Origin: a virus
Strand: one strand, 5' to 3'
Virus record (IMG/VR): IMGVR_UViG_3300027741_000083
Coordinates: 1 to 54,513 of that record
Length of the DNA stretch: 54,513 nt
Numbering within the stretch: the first letter of the stretch is position 1; each line of letters opens with the position of its first letter. Positions 24,452 through 33,444 of the stretch are shown here, one piece after another. The position numbers and the translations under genes were made by a program. A model generated the notes under the pieces. That model saw only the letters and a program-made list of their open reading frames with translations, did no database searches and was not told the origin of the DNA.

Positions 24452-25750
24452 TTAAGCTGCATCTAATATTGATAAATTTTGTTTTTCATCAGTAGATGCT
24501 TGTGTGCCTTTAGAATTACCAAAGCCAGGTCCATTATCAGCAGTTGCAACAACAACTAATATAGGACGTTTTGCTTTAGTACCTGCTGTAGCCATACCAT
24601 CTAATTCAATAAAACCATTAATTTCAGGTTTTACGCCGATAGTAAAAAATTCAGCAGGAACAGCTTGCAGCCATGTTTTACCGCCGTCTGTTGATCCGTC
24701 ATCTTTAATGTGATCAGCATAGCAATATACAGCATTTAAGCCAGAAATACCATCTGTAAATTCAGGTGAATATTCAACACGACAATTTTTATAAGTTTTG
24801 TTAATCCATTCATTAACACTAATACCAATTCCGGGTTGTTCTGCTGGTCGATCCAAAGCTTGTTTAAAAGATGAAGGAATAGCAAGAATTATTTCATCTT
24901 TGTTAGGGTCAATATTACTACCAGACTGAACTAATAAAGTAGATGTTAAAAATATAATATCGTTAATTATCTCAATAAAAGTTTTATTATTCCAGTTAGA
25001 GTATCCAGAAACACCAGGAGCAAGAGTTACAGGAGCTGGTAAGCTAGGATCATTTAATATACCTGTCGTAGTATTAAGTCCGTTATTATAACCGTAAAAA
25101 CAAATTTGGTTACGAAGAATTGCCAAGCCACGCATAACGCCAAGACGTTTGTTTGCAGTTACATTTTGCTTCATTTTTGCGTATGTTTCTTCTTCTTGCA
25201 AAAATGATTGCAAACCTAATGCGAAACGAACAATAGACATATAGCCAAAATTTAAGTTTTGACCGGTCAAGTTGTAATTAGAATAATCTTGGTACGGAGT
25301 AGGAGAACCAGATACTTCTAATTGAGTCAAAACAACTTGGTTATCCCATTGATCGCCAGTTACTGTGCGACCCACTAAAGCATCACCTTTCCTTGTTTTA
25401 GTAATATTAAGTATAAAACCCGGATCCCAAAATTGAGTAAATTGAACAGGAACGCCGATACTAGGAATAGTATTAGGAGCTTGTATAAACCCGTTCGTAG
25501 GAGCAACATCTTGTGCATAAAAATTAACACCAGGTTTTAATGCAGAATAAGCTCTTTCATTAATGTGGTATCCTAATTTTTTTTGTGCATTTAATTTATC
25601 TGAAAAATCAGCTGAATCAGTTGCACTTGCAAAATCAAAACAATTTAATTTTGGAGCATTTTCTAAAGAAATTAATTCTGATGCTTTTTTTGCTGATATA
25701 AAACTTTTTGGTATTGGATCGTAGATTATTCCTGTTTGTTGTTGATTCAT
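24452..25750 (-). CDS. Major capsid protein (DUF2184)
   Basis: 432 residues. Long protein in the capsid position with the DUF2184 (PF09950) look: an N-terminal arm, YALKPGVNFYAQDVAP-like loop, QVVLTQLEVSGSPTPYQDYSN, LGVMRGLAILRNQICFYGYNNGLN, then DEIILAIPSSFKQALDR and a late VPAEFFTIGVKPEINGFIELDGMA, forming an HK97-like fold. Built into procapsids with the DUF2213 protein. RBS AGAGGCG precedes ATG at 25750. Confidence 0.85.
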   Translation of the reverse strand: MNQQQTGIIYDPIPKSFISAKKASELISLENAPKLNCFDFASATDSADFSDKLNAQKKLGYHINERAYSALKPGVNFYAQDVAPTNGFIQAPNTIPSIGVPVQFTQFWDPGFILNITKTRKGDALVGRTVTGDQWDNQVVLTQLEVSGSPTPYQDYSNYNLTGQNLNFGYMSIVRFALGLQSFLQEEETYAKMKQNVTANKRLGVMRGLAILRNQICFYGYNNGLNTTTGILNDPSLPAPVTLAPGVSGYSNWNNKTFIEIINDIIFLTSTLLVQSGSNIDPNKDEIILAIPSSFKQALDRPAEQPGIGISVNEWINKTYKNCRVEYSPEFTDGISGLNAVYCYADHIKDDGSTDGGKTWLQAVPAEFFTIGVKPEINGFIELDGMATAGTKAKRPILVVVATADNGPGFGNSKGTQASTDEKQNLSILDAA

Positions 25751-25797
25751 TTAACGCCTCTTTATTTTTATTTTTAAGTTATTTACAAAATATTTTT

Positions 25798-26400
25798 TTA
25801 TTTTATTGTTTTTTCTTTTGTACTTAATCCTGTAGGAGAATAATAAGCTGCGACAGTATTATTAATATTAATAATACATTCAGTTGGCCCAGATCCAGTC
25901 GGATTATTAAAATATTTAATTTCAGCATTACAAGGGGTTTGGGTCGCAGTAGGCGCTGTAAATCTAGGTATAGATGACAATTGCCCTGTTGTATTATTCA
26001 TTACTATTAAATCTCCAATATTTGCTGGAAAATTTGATATAGTAACCGCAACATCGCCTTGCGTAGCCAAAGTAGCCGTAGATCCGTTTGGTAATTTCAT
26101 TGTTGGTGCTAATGGGTTAAAAGCCGTACCAAAAGAAACATGATCATCTTTATTTACTAAAATACCTGCAAAAGGATCGGGGCTTGTTAAATAATTTGGA
26201 TTTCCAGCTTGAACTGTTCCATTTTGATTTTTTACATTAGTATAGCCTGTTGATCCAATAACATTATCAACTGCGTCTCCAGCTAAATTTATTGACCAAA
26301 GTAAATAACTATAAGCAGTCATTGGTGCTGTTGAAAATTTACTACCAGGAAATGCGGTAGGCTGAAAAGTATTTACCTTTAATTGACCTGAAAAACTCAT
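25798..26400 (-). CDS. Head structural (decoration/cement-like) protein
   Basis: 200 residues from ATG at 26400; the frame is open further to TTG at 26415, but a TTGGAGG site nine bases before the ATG decides the start. Beta-rich with GNPNYLTSPDPFAGILVNKDDHVSFG and ATQGDVAVTISNFPANIGDLIVMNN. It lies between the DUF2213 and capsid genes, the usual position of a decoration protein. Two bases separate it from the DUF2213 stop. Confidence 0.65.
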   Translation of the reverse strand: MSFSGQLKVNTFQPTAFPGSKFSTAPMTAYSYLLWSINLAGDAVDNVIGSTGYTNVKNQNGTVQAGNPNYLTSPDPFAGILVNKDDHVSFGTAFNPLAPTMKLPNGSTATLATQGDVAVTISNFPANIGDLIVMNNTTGQLSSIPRFTAPTATQTPCNAEIKYFNNPTGSGPTECIININNTVAAYYSPTGLSTKEKTIK

Positions 26401-26401
26401 A

Positions 26402-27700
26402 TTATTTGCCTCCAAATAGAGAATCTATTTCTGTTTGATATTTATTAGAAACTGCAGAATCCATAGCAGCAGTAGAACTTTCTAAAGAACGAGCTGGAAT
26501 AGCTTGTAAATAAGCGTCTAATGCTATTTCTTCTGCGCCCTTAGGGACGTTTTTAATTTTTAATTCTTTAATACCTTTATTAAGAACATCTAAAAAGCTC
26601 ATTGAATCTGTTGCAAAATGCCCAATATGCTGTTCTAACCTTTTTGCAAAAGATTCTTTTTTTGTAAAATCTTGTTTGCTTTTCATAATTGCTTCGCTTA
26701 CTTGCTTATCAACAAGATTTTTTAATTCAGCAGAGTCCATAGCTTTATAAGCTCCGCTATCTTTTGACTTAGTCATTTCTGAAGATTCATCTTTAGCGAT
26801 TTCTTTTTCTGCTTTTTTCATTTCTTTTTCATCTTCTTTCATATCTTCGTCTTTTACTATAACTTCTTCAGCATCTAATGTTGCTTCTTTTTTCTCCATA
26901 GAAACAATTTTTAACAAAAGATCTATTGCTTTATCTAATTTTTCTTCTATTGTTTTGCTTGTATTAAGTTCAACATCGTCAGTTTTTTCGCCTTCATTTT
27001 CTTCAGCTAAAATTTTGACTTCAACGACTTCTTCTTGTTTTTGTTCTTCTTTATCGTTTAACATCTTTTTCTCCAATCCTGTAATTGAATCACAGGAAAA
27101 GTTTATATAATCCCAGACAGCTATTTTATTTTTAACTTCCCCATTTTTACTATCTAAAGCAAAGTCAAGGCAGTCTAAACTAATAGCAACATCTGACCCA
27201 TTTCTACCTACATCAACAATTGCCTCATGGTTTAATTTTATGTTTTTTTGTCTAACCTTATAAGGTATGCCATTAAAAACACCCGATGAGAGCACATAAA
27301 TACAGCGGTAACCAGCAGATAACTGCCTTTTACCAGAATCAATTAAATCTTTAAATTTTTTTGTATAACCTGTTATTCCGTTTCTTATATATTCGCCATC
27401 AAAATATGGCTTATCAGCTGAAACTCCTTCTATCTGGACATCGTCTGGTAATGTAAGTCCGTCTTTAAAACCAACCATTGTGTGATCGTTAAATAATGGT
27501 TTGCGTTTAAAAGACTCAATACATTCTTCTTTACTTAATTCTTCAGCTGACCTATATACATTTACAATTTCGTTTTCATCAAAAGGATATGAACCGTCTT
27601 CTAGTCGTATTTGAGATCCAGAATAAGGAAAAACGCCAACTTTTATAAGCGGAACATTTTCAAATTCTAAATACCCATTAATATCTTCTTTAAATGCCAC
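26402..27700 (-). CDS. DUF2213 prohead protease with scaffold-like C-terminus
   Basis: 432 residues. N-terminal ~175 residues match DUF2213 (PF09979): VPLIKVGVFPYSGSQIR, FNDHTMVGFKDG, GEYIRNGITGYTKKFKDLIDSGKRQLSAGYRC, IKLNHEAIVDVGR. The rest is a highly charged coiled-coil region (EEVVEVKILAEENEGEK, KDEDMKEDEKEMKKAEKEIAKDES) that looks like scaffold. Such proteins cut and leave the procapsid. The layout protease plus scaffold in one chain is normal for the family. Confidence 0.85.
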   Translation of the reverse strand: MAFKEDINGYLEFENVPLIKVGVFPYSGSQIRLEDGSYPFDENEIVNVYRSAEELSKEECIESFKRKPLFNDHTMVGFKDGLTLPDDVQIEGVSADKPYFDGEYIRNGITGYTKKFKDLIDSGKRQLSAGYRCIYVLSSGVFNGIPYKVRQKNIKLNHEAIVDVGRNGSDVAISLDCLDFALDSKNGEVKNKIAVWDYINFSCDSITGLEKKMLNDKEEQKQEEVVEVKILAEENEGEKTDDVELNTSKTIEEKLDKAIDLLLKIVSMEKKEATLDAEEVIVKDEDMKEDEKEMKKAEKEIAKDESSEMTKSKDSGAYKAMDSAELKNLVDKQVSEAIMKSKQDFTKKESFAKRLEQHIGHFATDSMSFLDVLNKGIKELKIKNVPKGAEEIALDAYLQAIPARSLESSTAAMDSAVSNKYQTEIDSLFGGK

Positions 27701-27771
27701 TTTAAGCCTTTATTATTGTTTTAATTTATTGTAGGCATTTTAAAACAATATTGCAAGTTTTTATTAAAATA

Positions 27772-29607
27772 TTAATCATTATTATACTCAATAACTGGCA
27801 ACATAATACACTTGCAATTCTTGCTTATTATGTTTGCAGATGATACACTATACCAGCCATTATAACTTTGCATTGTATAAACATGACCGCTAAATACACT
27901 CTTGATTTTTTGACTTACTCTAAAGAGATTCTTGAAGCTGGAGAATCTATTAGGAAATTTGCAGCTAAACATGGGTGCAGCCCTGGAAGGCTCTCTCAGG
28001 CTCTTTATAAATTCATCGGGTACAAAATTCCTATCACTAGGAAAGTCGACTATATAAACTCGAATAAAACTAACATCGTCACAAGTTATGAAAAAGGTGA
28101 AAGCATTCTTAGTATTTCTAAGAGGTACAATATTAGTAGAAGTTCCATACTGAATATCATTAAAGAGTTCGGAATCCTGATCAGGGATAGCAGCAAGGCT
28201 ACTAAAATCAGAATGTCTAAACTTACCACCGACGAAAGAAAAAAACTTTCCGAAATGGCTAGGAAAGCTAGGCTTAAAAACCTTGGAATTAAAGCTAGGG
28301 ATAAAATCATTAGTTATGATATCGGAGAGTGCGAGAACGAACTTTTCAATCTGCTTCTCACTCATGGATTCAATCCAATTCGGCAAAATATTATCGGGGC
28401 TTATAGCGTCGACATCCGTTTCAGGAATGTAGCCGTGGAAGTTAAAATCAGAACTAAGAAGTCTCTTAGCGTTGAAAGTAATATGGAGAGAATTAAAAGT
28501 ATCTTTAAAAGTGACCTTATCCCGTGTTACTTTATTACTAACAGCAAAATCGTTGTTGAAATTATCCCCGATCAAATAATCGCTCTCCTTGATTTCGTTA
28601 GCAGGCAACCACCCCCTAAGGGTCAGTATTGGGTGATTCGGTGTACACTGGAAGACATGCCCTCCGCTCAAGATTATATTAATAATATCTCCACTATAAA
28701 AGTGCCTCCACAAATCAACACAACCATTAGCAAGAGATATTTCTGTTGATCCAACAAAGCAATTAATAGCCTGTGAAGGGAAACCACGTACGCCTGTTTT
28801 TTTATCAATTATAGGTGGGTTATCTATATTATATATTTTACCATTCATCGCAATATGATCTTCCCTTGGATGTTGTCCTCCGCCGCTATGAACCCACTCA
28901 AACTTTTTTTGCCCTATTTCTTTCATTCTTTGAATATTAATACTTGTAAAAACTTTTCTTGTTTGATCTAAAGCTACATTTTTAGCTTTATTATGATGCG
29001 TTTTATATTGTTTTTTTAAGAAACCTTGAATTTCGGGTACCAAATCTTTTAAGCCTTTACCGGTTGTTATAGATCTATAAACAGCTTTTTCAACATTAGT
29101 TAAATAATTTTCTCCTATTGTTTTTATTAAAGCTACATTTTCTTCAATATTAGCTTTCATTATTTGTTTTAAATTTTGGCTAATATTTGAAGTTTTTATT
29201 GTTACAGCACCCGTTAATTTTTTTAGGCTACTATGTAAAGATGCTTTACTAAGTTTTTCTGCTTCTTTTACCATCCTTGTTGAAAAAAGAATACTTTTTT
29301 TATCAAGCCACGGCATAACTCTATTCATTAATTTATTCATAAATATTCTTGATTGGCTGGATATCGCTTCATCCATTGCAATTGATTGGCTTTCAAAAAA
29401 ATCTTCTGAAACGTCAGAATTAAAAAACTTGATCACTGATTTTTCAACATATTCCATTAATGGATCTATAATGCTTTGAACCTTTTTAATATAATAAGTT
29501 TTAAAGCCGGCGTTATAATTTAAAGGAGAACCTTTAAGTATAGTATTTTTTCTACTACTTAACCGATCTCTTTTTTTTTTAGAAATAGAAATTTCTTTTC
29601 TCTTCAT
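27772..29607 (-). CDS. MuF-like head morphogenesis protein interrupted by an intein
   Basis: 611-residue precursor. Exteins: residues 1-282 and 598-611; splicing would give a 296-residue protein. The N-extein ends with the MuF core (NVALDQTRKVFTSINIQRMKEIG, HPREDHIAMNGKIYNI, GFPSQAIN) and the C-extein starts CKCIMLPVIE, so the intein sits exactly in the conserved 'IN-CxC' metal-binding turn of Mu gpF-like proteins. MuF is packed at the portal inside the head. The upstream neighbour is the portal gene. The intein is described separately. Confidence 0.9.
   Translation of the reverse strand: MKRKEISISKKKRDRLSSRKNTILKGSPLNYNAGFKTYYIKKVQSIIDPLMEYVEKSVIKFFNSDVSEDFFESQSIAMDEAISSQSRIFMNKLMNRVMPWLDKKSILFSTRMVKEAEKLSKASLHSSLKKLTGAVTIKTSNISQNLKQIMKANIEENVALIKTIGENYLTNVEKAVYRSITTGKGLKDLVPEIQGFLKKQYKTHHNKAKNVALDQTRKVFTSINIQRMKEIGQKKFEWVHSGGGQHPREDHIAMNGKIYNIDNPPIIDKKTGVRGFPSQAINCFVGSTEISLANGCVDLWRHFYSGDIINIILSGGHVFQCTPNHPILTLRGWLPANEIKESDYLIGDNFNNDFAVSNKVTRDKVTFKDTFNSLHITFNAKRLLSSDFNFHGYIPETDVDAISPDNILPNWIESMSEKQIEKFVLALSDIITNDFIPSFNSKVFKPSFPSHFGKFFSFVGGKFRHSDFSSLAAIPDQDSELFNDIQYGTSTNIVPLRNTKNAFTFFITCDDVSFIRVYIVDFPSDRNFVPDEFIKSLREPSRAAPMFSCKFPNRFSSFKNLFRVSQKIKSVFSGHVYTMQSYNGWYSVSSANIISKNCKCIMLPVIEYNND
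27817..28761 (-). other. Intein (Hint domain) in the MuF protein
   Basis: 315 residues from Cys283 to Asn597 of the precursor, followed by Cys598. Block A is CFVGSTEISLANG; block B is GHVFQCTPNHPILTLRGW with the TxxH catalytic motif; block F/G is GHVYTMQSYNGWYSV...IISKN before +1 Cys. The penultimate residue is Lys, not His, which some inteins tolerate. The 200-residue middle has FNFHGYIPETDVDAI, a feature I recall from other MuF-linked Hint proteins, but no LAGLIDADG or HNH endonuclease in this frame. The endonuclease appears on the opposite strand. GC is visibly higher than in the exteins. Confidence 0.9.
27883..28749 (+). CDS. Putative homing endonuclease encoded antisense within the intein
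   Basis: 288 residues from ATG at 27883 (frame open from TTG 27868). Residues ~10-45 and ~68-100 are helix-turn-helix units (GESIRKFAAKHGCSPGRLSQALY; GESILSISKRYNISRSSILNIIKEFG). A basic linker follows. Residues ~155-215 look like a PD-(D/E)XK nuclease: ELFNLLLTHGFNPIRQN, then YSVDIRF (Asp) and VAVEVKI (ExK), as in VSR/DUF559-type endonucleases. Every codon is the exact complement of an intein codon. No good ribosome site is seen and expression is unproven; but long openness and motif content argue for a gene. Confidence 0.7.
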   Translation: MTAKYTLDFLTYSKEILEAGESIRKFAAKHGCSPGRLSQALYKFIGYKIPITRKVDYINSNKTNIVTSYEKGESILSISKRYNISRSSILNIIKEFGILIRDSSKATKIRMSKLTTDERKKLSEMARKARLKNLGIKARDKIISYDIGECENELFNLLLTHGFNPIRQNIIGAYSVDIRFRNVAVEVKIRTKKSLSVESNMERIKSIFKSDLIPCYFITNSKIVVEIIPDQIIALLDFVSRQPPPKGQYWVIRCTLEDMPSAQDYINNISTIKVPPQINTTISKRYFC

Positions 29608-29615
29608 ATTTTTAT

Positions 29616-31301
29616 TTATAAATTATTATTTAAACTTAATTCTTCAAGCTCTTCAATTTCATTTTTCCCTTCGTTTCCATTTTGATTATTTAATTCTTCG
29701 TTTTCTTGTTCTATCCCATTAAACCCACTATTAGGGTTATTAATTAAACGTTTTCTTGCTTCATCCGGCATTATAATTCCAGTATTTACTAAAACAGAAT
29801 CTGTCTCAGCATCTATCTTATTAATTTCTGCTTGTTCTTTTGAAGTTAGCTCATCTAAAGGATTCCATTTAATATCAACAGAAAATTCTTTAACTTCAAA
29901 CTCTGGTAATATTTCTGATTTTATTATTAGTAAGTGGTGCCTATGTAAAACAGGATTGCATCTTAAAACTCTTAAATCTGTTAAATATTCTTTATAACTA
30001 TTTTCACTATAAGATCCTGAAGATTGGAAACCTGTGGGCTCTGAACCCATAAGTTTTACTGCCGGGACATTAGCAGAAGCGGCAACAAGTTGATAATTAT
30101 TCATAATTACTTTATCAACATCAGATAAAGCTGTATCTATATGCTGTATATCATCAGACTCTTTATCAACAACATGATAAGAGTAATTATTAAGCGTATT
30201 AGCTATAAACTGTAAATTTGCTTGAAAATCTGCTTGATTTTGAACAGCTAGCTTTAAATCTGTTTTATATATTTTAGCTCTTTTAGATAACATTAATTTT
30301 GATGCGTCATTTGCGCAGTATTCTGCTTGATAAACTCTTTCAAATATTTGTTGCGTTTTAGGTACCCCCCCATAATAATAAGTTGGTTTTAAAACATCAG
30401 GAACTTTGTTTGTTGTTATAATAACAAGATGAGATCGATGATATCTTTTACCGGCTATAGTCCAATAAGTAGGGTTATAGAAATTTAAACTACCAGGATT
30501 AGTTACATCTTCAGATTCAAGAGAAGGGGTACACCAATACGGATCAACTTGTTTTATTCCTTTATAAGACCCGGGTGTAATTCCATCAATATTAAATATT
30601 TTTTCATAATATTTTGGATCTTTGCTTTCAACAATAAAAAGACATAGTCTAATTCCAAAAATATCACAATTTCTAACTACTTCTACTAATTGCCTATGTA
30701 TATCAAATTTTTTATCAAAATCTTTTAATTTATTTAGCGCTTCTAAAGGTACTTCTTTCCCATCATTAACTGTTATTTCGTAACCATTTCGCACACAATC
30801 TTGGGCTGGAATACTACAAGCTTTATCAATTAGCCAATGTTGCGATAATATTGCGCAAGCTTGCCAGCCTATAAATGATTGTTTTGCAAAAAAATTAAAC
30901 TCTTGAATTGAGTAACCTATTTGATTATTTTGCATACTTGCAAAACTATTTTGATTTTGTATATTAATATTTTGTTCCAATGAAAGTGCAATAGTCTTAT
31001 CTCTAGAGTCCATTGCGACAACAAGACCATCTTTATTCTTTATATTAATTGGTTGTATATCATTACTTGCGTTTCTTCTAAAATTGTTATTAATAGCTAT
31101 AGCTAATAACTTCTCTCTTGTTTTTTCTTCTAATTCATTGTTATTAAAAAAATCTTCTTGTTTTGTTTTGTCGTTAAAAAACGCAGAAAAAACCTGTTCA
31201 TTTCTTTTTTCAATTTCATTTTTTTCAGGAATTTTACTTTTAATTTTAGATTTAAAAATTGATTTTATTTTTTTTATTATTTTCATTTTTTTATTTACCA
31301 T
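29616..31301 (-). CDS. Portal protein (DUF1073-type)
   Basis: 561 residues from ATG at 31301, which overlaps the TerL stop (ATGGTAA); the frame extends five codons further to a TTG, and Met at 31286 is another option. AKQSFIGWQACAILSQHWLIDKACSIPAQDCVRNGYEI is the family hallmark, with IKQVDPYWCTPSLESEDVTNP, YHRSHLVIITTNKVPDVLKPTYYYGGVPKTQQIFERVYQAEYC and late LMGSEPTGFQSSG. Forms the dodecameric DNA channel. Lies between TerL and MuF as in most phages. Confidence 0.85.
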   Translation of the reverse strand: MVNKKMKIIKKIKSIFKSKIKSKIPEKNEIEKRNEQVFSAFFNDKTKQEDFFNNNELEEKTREKLLAIAINNNFRRNASNDIQPINIKNKDGLVVAMDSRDKTIALSLEQNINIQNQNSFASMQNNQIGYSIQEFNFFAKQSFIGWQACAILSQHWLIDKACSIPAQDCVRNGYEITVNDGKEVPLEALNKLKDFDKKFDIHRQLVEVVRNCDIFGIRLCLFIVESKDPKYYEKIFNIDGITPGSYKGIKQVDPYWCTPSLESEDVTNPGSLNFYNPTYWTIAGKRYHRSHLVIITTNKVPDVLKPTYYYGGVPKTQQIFERVYQAEYCANDASKLMLSKRAKIYKTDLKLAVQNQADFQANLQFIANTLNNYSYHVVDKESDDIQHIDTALSDVDKVIMNNYQLVAASANVPAVKLMGSEPTGFQSSGSYSENSYKEYLTDLRVLRCNPVLHRHHLLIIKSEILPEFEVKEFSVDIKWNPLDELTSKEQAEINKIDAETDSVLVNTGIIMPDEARKRLINNPNSGFNGIEQENEELNNQNGNEGKNEIEELEELSLNNNL

Positions 31302-32959
31302 TTTGCATTTGCCCAATAAGGAAGTTCTTTACCTTTTGCAAAAGCCATCATCAAAGCATCGGACAAATTTGGCGATTTTGTACTATTAGGCTTTTTATCA
31401 ATTATAAATTTACCTTCTGGTGTCTGTATTGCAACAGGCTGAGAAATTTCTCTTACAAGTTTTAAGTGTAAATTTGAAGATGAGCTAATTGAAATAATAT
31501 TCCCCTCTTCAAAACTTTCTCCATTTACTACTGCTTTATATGTATTTTCAAACCTTCTTCTTAAATCAAAATAAGCTTGCGCCTTCCTGTTTTTATAATA
31601 ATCTTTGTTTTTTCTTGATATAGATTTTTGCATAGAATTAATAGTGCTTTTATCAGGAAAAACTTCTTTCTCAGGATCTATAATAGCACCAGAACCTCTA
31701 AAAGGCTCGAAAATTAATTGAGAGTCTTTAGGTCTTTTTTTATTTATTTCTTCTGCGTCACCTCTAGCTCCTGCTCCAAGCCCGTCACTATCAAATATTA
31801 TTTTTTCGTAACCTTCTCTATCTGATATTTCAAATGCTTTTTCTACCGTTTTAAATAAGTTACTACCAACGCCAGACCACTCTTCAAGGTATTCTACCAA
31901 GAATCCATATATACCACATATTGCATTTTTGTCTATACCTTCGTCGGCTAAATCTAACGCAGCCCACCTTGACCCGCTTGGTTGTATATTTAATTTAATA
32001 TGCGCATCTATGGATGCTTTTACCCATTCAGTAGGTATTAGTATACCTTCAGCAGAAGCATCTAAATCCATATCAAGTTCTTGCGCTTTAATCACTGGGT
32101 TATCAATTTTTTCTACTTCTCTTTTATACCATTCTTCATTTTTTCTTGGATCATCAGTCCACGGAAATTCAAAAAGCCTTTCTTTTTCTGATTCTTGTGG
32201 AGATTCTTTAATTGCTAAAATTTTTTTTGCGAACTCATTCGCACTACCTCTTACTGTAGACCCAAATATTTTTGTATTCGTTGCAGAAACTAAAGAGCTT
32301 TCCATCGAAGAAGCAACAGAAGGTTCAAAAGCAGCGTGTTCATCAATATGAATCCAACTATAACGACTGCCTCGGAATGGCATATTTCCGCCATCCCCCA
32401 TAATTAATGAAGAGCTTTTATTAAAACTAATTTGCATTAATTTTGAGTTTTTACCTTGCTCCCAATTATTTGAAAATTCACGAGGTACGTTTTCAATAAA
32501 AGATCTGCATTTTCCTAAAATTGAATCTGTACTTCCTATCTTATCTATATAAGATGATTTATAAGATGTTATTCCAGCTTTGAAGCCTTCATTAAACATA
32601 CACATTGACGAATCTAATGCAGCTAATTGACTAGTAAACCCTATCTCTCTCGTCTTTACAAAAACGCCGTCTAGTTCATTTTCTAATAAATAAATTTGCC
32701 AATTTATAGCTTGTATTTGCCTGGGGAATAAAATAAAAGGTAATAATGTCGAACTTCCTTTATTAACGCTTCGAGGATCTATTGTTGTTCCCCAGTCAAT
32801 AATAAACCTAGCTATATTTTTTCTATAAAAAGCTTTTAAATTTGGGAAAGTAGAAGGCCTTGTTTTTGAAAGTTTCCTTAAATATTCTATTCTTTCAAAA
32901 CGATCAACAAATATTTTTCCGTATTCTGGATTTTTAAAGTCAAAATTATTTTCAATCAT
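31295..32959 (-). CDS. terL: Terminase large subunit
   Basis: 554 residues. ATPase: FPRQIQAINW (Q/adenine region), FVKTREIGFTSQLAA (Walker A of the deviant 'K.R..G.T' type, ~residues 100-112), YSWIHIDEHAAF (Walker B with catalytic Glu, ~205-215). Nuclease: RWAALDLADEG (first Asp, ~325), IIFDSDGLGAGARG (~370) and NLSDALMMAFAKG (~540). It packages DNA through the portal and cuts it. The start overlaps the stop of the small lipoprotein gene (TAATG). Confidence 0.92.
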   Translation of the reverse strand: MIENNFDFKNPEYGKIFVDRFERIEYLRKLSKTRPSTFPNLKAFYRKNIARFIIDWGTTIDPRSVNKGSSTLLPFILFPRQIQAINWQIYLLENELDGVFVKTREIGFTSQLAALDSSMCMFNEGFKAGITSYKSSYIDKIGSTDSILGKCRSFIENVPREFSNNWEQGKNSKLMQISFNKSSSLIMGDGGNMPFRGSRYSWIHIDEHAAFEPSVASSMESSLVSATNTKIFGSTVRGSANEFAKKILAIKESPQESEKERLFEFPWTDDPRKNEEWYKREVEKIDNPVIKAQELDMDLDASAEGILIPTEWVKASIDAHIKLNIQPSGSRWAALDLADEGIDKNAICGIYGFLVEYLEEWSGVGSNLFKTVEKAFEISDREGYEKIIFDSDGLGAGARGDAEEINKKRPKDSQLIFEPFRGSGAIIDPEKEVFPDKSTINSMQKSISRKNKDYYKNRKAQAYFDLRRRFENTYKAVVNGESFEEGNIISISSSSNLHLKLVREISQPVAIQTPEGKFIIDKKPNSTKSPNLSDALMMAFAKGKELPYWANAKW

Positions 32960-33093
32960 TATTTATTTTTTATTGCTGCATTTATACAGCTAGAGGCTAA
33001 CTTTGATAATTCACAGACAATTTCTGGTTGAGATAAAATTGAGCAGCCAGAAAATAAGAAACAAAATGGGATTATTAATAATAATTTTTTCAT
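32959..33093 (-). CDS. Small lipoprotein, o-spanin-like
   Basis: 44 residues with a lipoprotein signal (MKKLLLIIPFCFLFSGC; lipobox LFSGC, residues 13-17) and a 27-residue mature part with two Cys. Its ATG overlaps the stop of the upstream membrane gene (ATGA) and its own stop overlaps TerL. The pairing of a small TM protein and a small lipoprotein resembles an Rz/Rz1 spanin pair, although both are shorter than typical. Confidence 0.6.
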   Translation of the reverse strand: MKKLLLIIPFCFLFSGCSILSQPEIVCELSKLASSCINAAIKNK

Positions 33094-33227
33094 TTTTTAA
33101 TACTAGAATATTCGTAAATATTTGTCTGTAATTTTAGCTTAGATTGTATTGTTGAAAATGCAAATGCAAGGCTTACTGAAATAAAAAAAAATAAACTATG
33201 TTTTGCTGCTAATTTTATTACACTCAC
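33090..33227 (-). CDS. Small single-span membrane protein, i-spanin-like
   Basis: 45 residues from GTG at 33227 with an AAGGAG site. Residues 11-27 (SLFFFISVSLAFAFS) are a membrane anchor; the rest is a short polar tail (TIQSKLKLQTNIYEYSS). Its stop overlaps the next gene's start. Too short for a classical i-spanin, hence the caution. Confidence 0.5.
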   Translation of the reverse strand: MSVIKLAAKHSLFFFISVSLAFAFSTIQSKLKLQTNIYEYSSIKK

Positions 33228-33229
33228 TT

Positions 33230-33442
33230 TTATTCTCCTTTTGTTGATTTTTCTGCTATTTTTGTGAAAATTTTTGCTGCTAAACCAAAAACAAGAATTA
33301 AACCATTCTGTTCTTGATCATTTATAAAAACTTTGTGCATTTCTAAAAAAACACTAATGTATAAACAAAGATTACCGGCAGATCTCCATTCTTTAGCTTC
33401 TATTGATTTGTATATTTTAATTATTTTATTTATAAAGTTCAT
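33230..33442 (-). CDS. Small protein, holin candidate
   Basis: 70 residues with two moderately hydrophobic stretches (NLCLYISVFLEMHKVF, ~24-39; GLILVFGLAAKIFTKI, ~47-62) and a lysine-rich end. Size, topology and location just before the spanin-like pair suit a class II holin, but hydrophobicity is marginal. No endolysin lies next to it. Confidence 0.4.
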   Translation of the reverse strand: MNFINKIIKIYKSIEAKEWRSAGNLCLYISVFLEMHKVFINDQEQNGLILVFGLAAKIFTKIAEKSTKGE

Positions 33443-33444
33443 TT

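Noticed and set aside
31929-32351. 140-codon plus-strand frame inside terL
   Set aside because: Pure antisense shadow of a conserved ATPase/nuclease gene; Ser-rich low-information translation, no motifs, unlike the intein antisense frame.
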